From Candidatus Rifleibacteriota bacterium (lineage in GTDB: Bacteria; UBP17; UBA6191; JACPRK01), in contig JACQZL010000259.1 in assembly GCA_016213865.1 (NCBI GenBank), forward strand, positions 1 to 9,879: DNA of 9,879 nt. Direction: 5' to 3'. A model generated the notes under the pieces. It did not search any database. It saw only the letters and a program-made list of their open reading frames with translations, and was not told the DNA's origin. Positions 1 through 5,643 of the stretch are shown here, in pieces. The position numbers and the translations under genes are program-made. How positions within the stretch are numbered: position 1 is the stretch's first letter; each line of letters opens with the position of its first letter.

Positions 1-315
1 GGAGGTGAGCTTCTGGGTGCTGGCAGGGTCCCGTCAGAGTCCGCGACAGCCAGTGCCACCGGTGAATCGGCTCAATTGCTCGCCGGGGGTTGAGCGGGAC
101 TTCCCGTCGATGGACGGGGGCAGACTGGTAGATCGGGGGAGCTTGCGACGGCAATCCCAGGCCCAAGATCCTGCTGATCGAGGACGGCAAGTTGGATCCC
201 CATTCAAGGCCCTCGGCCCAGGCCCTCCGCCCTCACTCCTGCCCTCGTTCTTCCCGTGATCTCCTTCCTACCCGGACCGCCGAGTCTGGGTCGTAGCGGC
301 AAGAAAGTTGTATCT

Positions 316-349
316 GAGCCGCCGCCCCGGCGGCCTCGTCTGGCCGCCG
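316..349 (+). promoter_or_regulatory. Two mutually exclusive hairpins in the terC-like leader
   Basis: Hairpin A pairs CCGCCG (319-324) with CGGCGG (328-333) over a CCC loop, and flanking GAG (316-318) can add pairs with CTC (335-337) past one bulged base. Hairpin B pairs CGGCGGCC (328-335) with GGCCGCCG (342-349) over TCGTCT, a perfect 8-bp stem. Both need the 328-333 arm, so only one can form at a time. Hairpin B is followed by CTTTGT, only a weak T-tract. The start codon is 41 bases downstream. An attenuator-like role is inferred from geometry alone. Confidence 0.4.
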
Positions 350-375
350 CTTTGTCCGTCTGCACTTCGGCCGTT

Positions 376-380
376 GGAGG
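376..380 (+). promoter_or_regulatory. Ribosome binding site deciding the GTG start of the TerC-like gene
   Basis: GGAGG lies nine bases before the GTG at 390. The protein read from that GTG begins with the hydrophobic first segment typical of the family, so this is preferred over other starts. Confidence 0.75.
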
Positions 381-389
381 TTCTTTCCC

Positions 390-1364
390 GTGGTCAACGC
401 CGGTCTCGGTTTCTGGCTCGCCTTCCATCTCGCCATCTTCGCCGTCCTGGCCCTCGATCTTGGGGTCTTCCAGCGCAAGTCGCACGTTCCCTCGAAGAAA
501 GAGGCCCTGATCTGGACCCTGGTCTGGATCGTTCTCTCTCTGCTCTTCGCCTTGGGAATTCACCACTTCTGCGGCTCCGAGAAGTCGCTCGAGTTCATCA
601 CCGGCTACCTCATCGAGAAGGCGCTCAGCGTCGACAACCTCTTCGTCTTCCTCGTCATCTTCTCGAGCTTCGGCGTCGCGCCCCGGCTGCAGCGCAGCGT
701 GCTGCTCTGGGGCATCCTGGGCGCCGTGGTGATGCGGGCCGGCTTCATCGTCGCGGGGGCCGCACTCATCCAGCGGTTCCACTGGATGATGTACGTGCTC
801 GGCCTCTTCCTCATCTACACGGCGATCCGACTGGTGACCAAGCACGAGGACGAGGGCGAGATCGACCCGGGCCACCATCCGGTGGTGCGCTTTCTGCAGA
901 AACTGCTCCCCATCTCCAGTCGCTTCGAGGGCGATCGCTTCTTCGTTCGCCGCAGCAAGGTGTGGACGGCCACGCAGCTGCTGGTCGTGCTGGCGGTGGT
1001 CGAGACGACCGACGTCGTCTTCGCCCTCGATAGCATCCCCGCCATCTTTGCCATCACCACCGACCCGTTCATCGTCTATACGTCCAACATCTTTGCTATA
1101 CTGGGTCTCAGCGCCTTGTACTTCCTCCTGGCGGGGGCCCTCGGACAGTGCCGGTTCATGAAAGAAGGGCTGTCCGTCATCCTGGGCTTCGTCGGGCTCA
1201 AGATGCTGGTCGCTGATCTGCTCCACGTTCCCATCCTGTTCAGCCTGGGATTCATCGCCTTGACGCTGGTCGTGGCGGTGACGGCATCACTCAAGTATCC
1301 GCTGCCGCCCAAGAAGGCGGTGCCGGCCTCGAAGGATGACCTGGAGCCCGGTTCCGCCGCCTGA
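390..1364 (+). CDS. TerC/Alx/YkoY-family integral membrane protein
   Basis: This is a polytopic inner-membrane protein of the TerC family, whose members (Alx, YkoY, MeeF-type) are linked to manganese export or metal ion homeostasis and, in plasmid ter loci, to tellurite resistance. The 324 residues match the usual family length and are mostly hydrophobic helices. Family motifs are visible: EKALSVDNLFVF at residues 76-87 with acidic E76 and D82, and ETTDVVFALDSIPAIFAI at 205-222 with E205, D208 and D214. These acidic residues lie in membrane segments and are expected to bind metal. The family block SNIFAILGLRxLYF is present at 232-245, but the arginine is serine (S241). The GTG start has GGAGG nine bases upstream. 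The stop TGA overlaps the next gene's ATG by one base (TGATG), indicating co-translation with the CNNM-type transporter. Substrate cannot be read from sequence; manganese is an inference. Confidence 0.95.
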   Translation: MVNAGLGFWLAFHLAIFAVLALDLGVFQRKSHVPSKKEALIWTLVWIVLSLLFALGIHHFCGSEKSLEFITGYLIEKALSVDNLFVFLVIFSSFGVAPRLQRSVLLWGILGAVVMRAGFIVAGAALIQRFHWMMYVLGLFLIYTAIRLVTKHEDEGEIDPGHHPVVRFLQKLLPISSRFEGDRFFVRRSKVWTATQLLVVLAVVETTDVVFALDSIPAIFAITTDPFIVYTSNIFAILGLSALYFLLAGALGQCRFMKEGLSVILGFVGLKMLVADLLHVPILFSLGFIALTLVVAVTASLKYPLPPKKAVPASKDDLEPGSAA

Positions 1365-2731
1365 TGCCACCTGTCGATCACCAAATCGCAACCCTTCCAG
1401 TCGAGATCGCGCTCCCCGTAGCCCTGGTCCTGGTTCTGGTCAACGGCTTCTTCGTCGGCGCCGAGTTCGCCATCGTCAAGATCCGGGGCAGCCGGGTCGA
1501 GGAGTTGCTCAAGTCGGGCCGCCGGGGCGCCGCCTCGGTCAAGCAGGTGGTTGCTCAACTCAACGAGTACCTGTCGGCGTGTCAGCTCGGGATCACGCTG
1601 GCCAGCCTGGGCCTCGGCTGGCTTGGCGAGCCGGCTTTCGCCTCGCTGATCCGTCCGCTGTTTGGCGAACCCAGCTGGATCTCCGAGGCCGCGGCGCACT
1701 CGATCTCCATCGGCCTGGCCTTCGCCGTGATCACGTTCCTCCATATCGTGGTCGGAGAACTGGCGCCGAAGACTCTTGCTATCGAGAAGCCCGAACTCTG
1801 CGCCCTGATTTCGGCTCCTCCGATGGTCTGGTTCTACAAGGCTTCCTATCCGGCCATCTGGCTCCTCAACACCGCCTCCCTGGCGGTGCTCAAGCCGCTG
1901 GGCATCACCCCCAGCAAGAGCGGCGAGGAGATAGCCCATTCGGAAGAAGAGCTGCGTTTCCTGATGGCCGAATCGGCCCGCAGCGGCATCCTCACTACCG
2001 GCGAGAAGGATCTCCTCGACAAGGTCTTCCGGTTCAGCGATCGCACCGCCAGGCAGATCCTGGTGCCGGCCGCCGACGTCGTGCTCCTTTCGCTGTCGCG
2101 CCCCCTGGACGAGAACGTGGCCAAGGCGAAGGCCGAGGGCTACACGCGCTATCCGCTCTGCGAGGACGGGCTGGACAGCGTCCTGGGGATGATCCACATC
2201 CGGGACCTTCTCGCGCGCGAGAAGGAACTGAAGAATCCGAGAGATCTGGTGAAGCTGCGCCGCGACATCCTGGTGGTTCCCGAGACCGTCAGCGCCCACC
2301 GTCTGCTCAATCTCTTCCGGCGCAAGAAGGTCCACATGGCGGTCGTGGTCGACGAGTTCGGCGTGGCCGGCGGGATGCTCACTCTGGAGGACGTCCTCGA
2401 AGAGCTGGTGGGCGAGATCCACGACGAGTTCGACCAGGCCGAGACGCTGGCGATGCGCCCGCTCGGCCCGAACGAGTGGGAGGTCGACGGGACCTTCCTG
2501 CTCGACGATCTGGAGGAGCGGCTGGAGGTCGAGGTGGACGACCCCGACAACGTCACCCTGGGCGGTCACGTCCAGCGGATCCTCGGCCGCATTGCCGAGG
2601 CCGGCGACTGCGTGCGCATCGGGCCTCTCGAGGTCACCGTCGAGGAGGTCAAGCAGCACCGCCCCGGCCGGGTTAAGATCAAACGGCTGCCTCCGCCCCA
2701 GTCTCCCTCGGATGGCGAGGCCTCTCCCTGA
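1364..2731 (+). CDS. CNNM/CorC (HlyC/CorC-type) membrane transporter with CBS pair
   Basis: This 455-residue protein has the full architecture of CNNM/CorC proteins, a family linked to magnesium and other divalent cation efflux; older annotations call it hemolysin-related. Residues about 12-190 form the membrane DUF21/CNNM domain, with NGFFVGAEFA (27-36), FLSxxQLGITL-like sequence (68-80) and GELAPKTLAI (131-140). A CBS pair follows at about 225-350, with the YPLCEDGLDSVLGMIHIRDLL block (263-283) and VVVDEFGVAGGMLTLEDVLEELVGEI (327-352). A C-terminal CorC/HlyC domain (about 366-440) has the usual WEVDGTFLLDDLEERL-like start (372-387). CBS pairs in this family bind adenine nucleotides and couple them to transport. 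The ATG overlaps the TerC-like stop, and there is no good ribosome site, only GGAG about 17 bases upstream, so translational coupling is likely. The stop TGA is the first unit of the C-rich heptamer repeat, so the last few residues may not be ancestral. Confidence 0.95.
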   Translation: MPPVDHQIATLPVEIALPVALVLVLVNGFFVGAEFAIVKIRGSRVEELLKSGRRGAASVKQVVAQLNEYLSACQLGITLASLGLGWLGEPAFASLIRPLFGEPSWISEAAAHSISIGLAFAVITFLHIVVGELAPKTLAIEKPELCALISAPPMVWFYKASYPAIWLLNTASLAVLKPLGITPSKSGEEIAHSEEELRFLMAESARSGILTTGEKDLLDKVFRFSDRTARQILVPAADVVLLSLSRPLDENVAKAKAEGYTRYPLCEDGLDSVLGMIHIRDLLAREKELKNPRDLVKLRRDILVVPETVSAHRLLNLFRRKKVHMAVVVDEFGVAGGMLTLEDVLEELVGEIHDEFDQAETLAMRPLGPNEWEVDGTFLLDDLEERLEVEVDDPDNVTLGGHVQRILGRIAEAGDCVRIGPLEVTVEEVKQHRPGRVKIKRLPPPQSPSDGEASP

Positions 2732-2753
2732 CCCCTAACCCCTGACCCCTTCC
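2726..2753. repeat. Period-7 C-rich intergenic repeat, copy 1
   Basis: Four consecutive seven-base units are seen: CCCTGAC (2726-2732), CCCTAAC (2733-2739), CCCTGAC (2740-2746) and the decayed CCCTTCC (2747-2753). The TGA, TAA and TGA trinucleotides start at 2729, 2736 and 2743, which puts one stop in each plus frame. The first is the actual stop of the CNNM-type gene. The tract ends two bases before the TTG start of the ArsA-like gene and leaves no room for a ribosome binding site. A related copy lies at 8173-8210. Confidence 0.8.
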
Positions 2754-2754
2754 C

Positions 2755-3874
2755 TTGCGCATCATCCTCTTTGCGGGCAAAGGCGGCGTCGGGAAGACCA
2801 GTCTGGCTTCCGCGACCGGCCTTCGGCTCTCTCGATTGGGATACCGAACGCTGGTGCTCTCGGTCGACCCGGCCCACTCGGTTTCGGATGCCTTCGACGT
2901 CGGCCCGAGCCGATATCCAGGAAGAGGTGCGGCGCCAGTGGGGCGACGTTCACGCCTACCTGGCCGATCTTCTCAGCCTGAGCGGGCTGGAGGCGATCGT
3001 GGCCGAGGAGGTGGCGATCATCCCCGGCATGGAAGAGACGTCCTCCCTCCTGTACCTGAACCGCTACCACCAGGAGAAGACCTTCGACGTCATCATCCTC
3101 GACTGCGCCCCGACCGGCGAGTCGCTGCGGTTCATCAGCATCCCGTCGATCCTGCGGTGGTACATGAACCGGCTCTTCAAGGTCGAGCGGCAGATCGCCC
3201 GGGTGGCGCGGCCGATCATGAAGCACGTCACCGACATCCCGCTGCCGGGCGACTCCTACTTCAGCAACGTGGAGCGCTTGTTCCACAAGGTCGACGGCGT
3301 GGACGTGCTGCTGCAGGATCCCAACATCACGAGCGTCAGGCTGGTGACCAATCCCGAGAAGATCGTCTATACGGAGACCCAGCGAGCGTTCATGTACTTC
3401 AACCTCTACGGGATGTCGGTGGACGCTATCTACATCAACCGCGTGCTGCCGGCGGACGCCGAGAGCGACTACTTCAAGCGCTGGCGCGAGACGCAGGCGC
3501 GTCATGTCGAGGAGATCGAGAAACACTTCCGGCCGGTGCCGGTGATGAAGGTGCCGTTGTTCCGGGACGAGATCGTCGGCATGGACGGGCTCGGCCGGCT
3601 GGGCGACGAACTGTACGGCAATCAGGACCCCAGCCGGATCTTCTTCAAGACCAAGCCGATGGTGTTCCGCAAGACCAAGGGTGCCTATACCCTCAACCTG
3701 TACCTGCCATTCGTCAAGAGCGGAGACATCGAGTTGAGCCGGGTGGGCGAGGTGCTGATCATCCGGATCAGCGGCTGGAACCGGCACGTGCCGCTGCCGC
3801 GGAGCATCCCGTCGCGAGCGAAGGTGTCGGCCCGGCTCGAGGACGATCACCTGAAGATCACGTTCACGGAGTAG
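2755..3874 (+). pseudogene. ArsA/Get3-like ATPase with C-terminal HSP20-like domain, frameshifted
   Basis: Two frames together give one ArsA/Get3-family protein. The first (from TTG 2755) encodes the P-loop GKGGVGKTS at residues 8-16 and the [13 protein letters not shown] block at 36-48. The second, open from about 2909 to the stop at 3872-3874, continues with [18 protein letters not shown], the switch-like [19 protein letters not shown], and a C-terminal segment ending near GWNRHVPLP that resembles the HSP20-like domain of bacterial ArsA homologues. Family members normally have about 19 residues between the DAFD-type and DIQEEV-type blocks; only about three remain. A deletion of roughly 44-50 bases, equal to 2 modulo 3, explains both the missing residues and the frame change. 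The cysteine ligands of arsenite pumps are not apparent, so arsenic transport is unlikely; tail-anchored or other membrane-protein targeting is possible. As sequenced, no intact ATPase can be made. An ATG at 2888 could restart the second half, but without the P-loop. An assembly or sequencing error remains possible. Confidence 0.85.
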
Positions 3875-3884
3875 AAGGAGGAGG
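3875..3884 (+). promoter_or_regulatory. Strong ribosome binding site for the small downstream gene
   Basis: AAGGAGGAGG begins right after the TAG stop of the ArsA-like gene and ends six bases before the GTG at 3891. It is the strongest Shine-Dalgarno match in the window and fixes the GTG start. Confidence 0.8.
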
Positions 3885-3890
3885 CCGCGA

Positions 3891-4220
3891 GTGAATCAGC
3901 AAGATCCGCCCGCCGAGATCGAGGTGAAGGACCTTCCCCCGGCCGAGGAAACCGAGCCGGACGACGTGCGCACCGTGGTCGCGCTCCTGGGCCACCTCAT
4001 CGAGCGTCCCGGCCTGGCCTCTCGGGCCCTGGAGCGGACGCTCACCACGATGGCCGACCTGCCGGAGTGGCTGAGTCCGCTCAACGGCCTCATCGCGCCC
4101 ACCATCCGCAACACCCTGTGGATTCTCGACAGGCTGCCCTCGCTGCACCTGGGCAAGCTCCGTGGGTTGCTGCGGACGCGGCCTGCCGAGAACGGTTGCG
4201 AGAAGATCGAGGTTCGCTGA
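3891..4220 (+). CDS. Small unrecognised protein following the ArsA-like gene
   Basis: I do not recognise this 109-residue protein. Residues 1-26 are acidic and proline-rich ([20 protein letters not shown]) and probably disordered. Residues 27-95 alternate hydrophobic and charged positions in a pattern that suggests three or four short helices, with a basic stretch near [11 protein letters not shown] (87-97). No signal peptide, clear transmembrane helix, cysteine pair or enzymatic motif is seen. The gap after the ArsA-like stop is 16 bases and contains a strong ribosome binding site, so the two are almost certainly co-transcribed. A role as an accessory or adaptor to the ATPase is an inference from position only. 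The gene ends 13 bases before the convergent GHL10-type gene, inside a shared hairpin. Confidence 0.8.
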   Translation: MNQQDPPAEIEVKDLPPAEETEPDDVRTVVALLGHLIERPGLASRALERTLTTMADLPEWLSPLNGLIAPTIRNTLWILDRLPSLHLGKLRGLLRTRPAENGCEKIEVR

Positions 4221-4243
4221 AGCGAGCCTCTCGCTACTTCAGC
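4216..4243. terminator. Hairpin spanning two convergent stop codons
   Basis: GCTGAAGCGAG (4216-4226) can pair with CTCG (4230-4233) plus CTTCAGC (4237-4243) across a CCT loop, with CTA (4234-4236) bulged. The plus-strand stop TGA (4218-4220) and the minus-strand stop TAG (complement of 4234-4236) both lie inside it. No T-tract follows on either strand, so it may act as a bidirectional barrier or an RNA-end stabiliser rather than a classical intrinsic terminator. Confidence 0.4.
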
Positions 4244-5475
4244 TTGCCGTAGTCGAACAGGATCCAGCTGCCCCCGCGGCCGCTCCCGAGGCTGCCGATG
4301 CCCGGGTAAACCGGTGCGGAGCCGTGCAGCCCCCGTCGATAGGAAGCCATCGCGTTCGCGAGCTTGTCGCCCGAGATGGCGTAGAGCATCGGCACGTAGA
4401 AGTCGAGCCCCCAGGAGAACCAGTCCTGGGCCGCACCTCGCTGGGTGCCTCCCGAACCCGGCCATCCCAGGTAGTAGCCGGGCACCACGGCGGCCGAAAG
4501 CTCGGCCTTGCCGGCCAGCCGGCTCCGGCAGTCGGCGACGAGGCTGGAGATCGCGCGTTCGCGGGCGCCCGGCTCGGGGGCGACCCAGCGCACCTGGCCG
4601 TCGGACGCCTGGGCGTCGTAGCCGAAGTCGCCCTCCGGATAGCGCACATGATCGAGATGCAACCCCGCGAGACCGGGATGCTCCTCGACCAGCGACTGCA
4701 TCATGTCGAGCAGCCGGGCCCGGACCTGGGCGTGGGCGGAGTCGACGTAGATCGAGCCGTTGGGAGCGCTGTCCAGCTCGGAGTGCAACTGGCCCCGAGG
4801 CCCGTAGACGAAGAGCGCAGGGCCGGGGATCCCGGACTGCGCGAGGAGTTCGATGACCGTCTCCATCGGCGTGTGGGTGAGGCCGAACCCGGCCTCCCTC
4901 AGCCGATCGGAGAGGGCCCGCATCTCGAACCCTCGCTCGAGGCTCTCGAGGACGGCATCGACGGCCGTCCGGGCGCGGCTGCCCGCGGCGGTGCGTTCCC
5001 GCACGGCGCGGAACTCGGTCGCCATCAGATCCTGGAAGAGCGTCGGGGTGTCGTCATCCTCCCGGCTGCGGGTGATGCTGTCGCTGCGGAGGTAGCAGAC
5101 GTGGATCCAGGCATGAATCCGCATCCCGCGCGTGCGGCCTTCCTCGATGAAGAGGTCGAGCAGGTCGGGCTCGGTGCGGACGGCCGGCAGGTAGCGGGCA
5201 GGCACCGGTACCGGATTGGACGCCGCGGTGGCGCGTGAGGTGGCGTGCCCCCGGACGAAGCTCTCGACGAAGACGGAGTCGATGCCGCGACCCTTCATCC
5301 GATCGAGGGCGCCCGAGATGCGCTGCCTGCGCTCCCGCAGCGAGTAGGTGCGGTCGTCGTCGAAGATCGATTCCGGCACGAGCCAGCAGCCGCGCAGCTC
5401 CCCCCCCCAGGCTTGCAGGGAGAGCAGGGCCAGGCCGGCGAGGACGAGCAGCAGCGATTTCGAATTCGGTGTCAT
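4234..5475 (-). CDS. Secreted GHL10/DUF187-type glycosyl-hydrolase-like protein
   Basis: This 413-residue protein from the ATG at 5475 resembles the family 10-like glycosylhydrolases (GHL10, older name DUF187), putative extracytoplasmic enzymes whose substrate is mostly unknown. Residues 1-25 form a signal peptide: K6, a hydrophobic run SLLLVLAGLALLSL, then a cut likely near AWG-GEL. The mature part begins ELRGCWLV (26-33), matching the family's ELRGVWL start, and continues with RMKGRGIDSVFVE (59-71), MRIHAWIHV (118-126) and the barrel motif GLHLDHVRYP (271-280). D275 in that motif occupies the position of the family's conserved acidic residue. DFYVPMLY (358-365) is another recognisable strand. 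A TTG at 5499 is in frame, but it would add eight residues ahead of a good signal peptide and overlap the candidate -10 box. A run of nine G's sits at the signal/mature junction. The end is complete for the family. Confidence 0.88.
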   Translation of the reverse strand: MTPNSKSLLLVLAGLALLSLQAWGGELRGCWLVPESIFDDDRTYSLRERRQRISGALDRMKGRGIDSVFVESFVRGHATSRATAASNPVPVPARYLPAVRTEPDLLDLFIEEGRTRGMRIHAWIHVCYLRSDSITRSREDDDTPTLFQDLMATEFRAVRERTAAGSRARTAVDAVLESLERGFEMRALSDRLREAGFGLTHTPMETVIELLAQSGIPGPALFVYGPRGQLHSELDSAPNGSIYVDSAHAQVRARLLDMMQSLVEEHPGLAGLHLDHVRYPEGDFGYDAQASDGQVRWVAPEPGARERAISSLVADCRSRLAGKAELSAAVVPGYYLGWPGSGGTQRGAAQDWFSWGLDFYVPMLYAISGDKLANAMASYRRGLHGSAPVYPGIGSLGSGRGGSWILFDYGKLK

Positions 5476-5498
5476 GACTCTGGTGACGAAGGGGCGCA

Positions 5499-5527
5499 AT
5501 TATAGGCCCCGCGGCATGACTACGCAA
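5499..5527 (-). promoter_or_regulatory. Candidate sigma-70 promoter for the GHL10-type gene
   Basis: On the minus strand TATAAT (5504-5499) is a perfect -10 hexamer, preceded by a 17-base spacer and TTGCGT (5527-5522), a half-match to TTGACA. Transcription would start near 5492, leaving a leader of about 17 bases before the ATG at 5475. In such GC-rich DNA a perfect TATAAT just before a gene is notable. Confidence 0.5.
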
Positions 5528-5535
5528 GAAGCATA

Positions 5536-5561
5536 CCCCGAATCGCGGGGCGAGGCCTCGC
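5536..5561. repeat. Hairpin and perfect 12-bp palindrome in the divergent spacer
   Basis: CCCCG (5536-5540) pairs with CGGGG (5546-5550), and GCGAGGCCTCGC (5550-5561) is a perfect 12-bp palindrome. They lie between the candidate minus promoter and the start of the TPR-STAS gene. The half-site GCGAGG recurs in opposite arrangement at 5609-5620, which makes a regulator-binding role conceivable. Confidence 0.45.
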
Positions 5562-5598
5562 TTCGGACCCGGCCTCACGCCACATTCCGTTCTGCTTC

Positions 5599-5607
5599 TG
5601 CTACGAT
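5599..5607 (+). promoter_or_regulatory. Possible extended -10 promoter for the TPR-PEGA-STAS gene
   Basis: TGCTACGAT has the TGn extension plus TACGAT, a four-of-six match to TATAAT. No good -35 box is seen at 16-18 bases upstream, which is tolerated for extended -10 promoters. The start of transcription would fall near 5614, within the adjacent palindrome. Confidence 0.3.
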
Positions 5608-5608
5608 T

Positions 5609-5632
5609 CCTCGCGCGAGGCGAGAAATCTCG
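5609..5632. repeat. Two adjacent palindromes before the TPR-PEGA-STAS gene
   Basis: CCTCGCGCGAGG (5609-5620) is a perfect 12-bp palindrome. It is followed directly by CGAGA-AA-TCTCG (5621-5632). The first uses the same six-base half-site as the palindrome at 5550-5561, but with the halves in the opposite order; the centres are 59 bp apart. The pair begins two bases after the candidate -10 and ends 11 bases before the ATG, where an operator or a leader structure would act. Confidence 0.45.
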
Positions 5633-5643
5633 AATCACCGGCG

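Larger units (their letters stand above)
1..389. other. Leader/intergenic region without a convincing gene
   Basis: No reading frame here looks like a protein: the longest open stretch (5-259, plus) is proline/arginine-rich low-complexity sequence with no start supported by a ribosome binding site. Several short inverted repeats are present. CCCGTC 103-108 pairs with GACGGG 113-118 across a GATG tetraloop, and CTCAA 71-75 can pair with TTGAG 90-94. A strong GC hairpin system lies at 316-349 and is listed separately. The region is probably the 5' leader and promoter region of the terC-like gene. I could not identify a confident promoter. Confidence 0.6.

Noticed and set aside
162..200. Codons reading P-K-I-L-L-I-E-D-G, like the start of a response regulator
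   Set aside because: Only about eight residues match and the following sequence does not continue as a receiver domain; too short to call a gene remnant.
120..200. tRNA-like stretch containing TGGTAGATC
   Set aside because: No matching acceptor arms and no T-loop consensus downstream.
5..259. Open plus-strand frame of 84 residues at the left edge
   Set aside because: Proline/arginine-rich composition, no supported start and no resemblance to a known protein; treated as non-coding leader.
1..389. yybP-ykoY (manganese) riboswitch expected before many terC genes
   Set aside because: The conserved GGGGAGUAG-type and paired-loop motifs are not convincingly present; only unrelated hairpins are seen.
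1076..2659. Very long minus-strand open frame (527 residues) opposite the CNNM-type gene
   Set aside because: Antisense shadow caused by high GC; repetitive acidic/His-rich translation, while the plus strand has full family motifs.
2895..2915. Programmed ribosomal frameshift in the ArsA-like gene
   Set aside because: No slippery heptamer or stimulatory structure is evident, and family residues are missing at the junction, which a frameshift alone would not explain.
2762..3850. Minus-strand open frame of 362 residues opposite the ArsA-like gene
   Set aside because: Shadow frame; the plus-strand halves carry unmistakable ATPase motifs.
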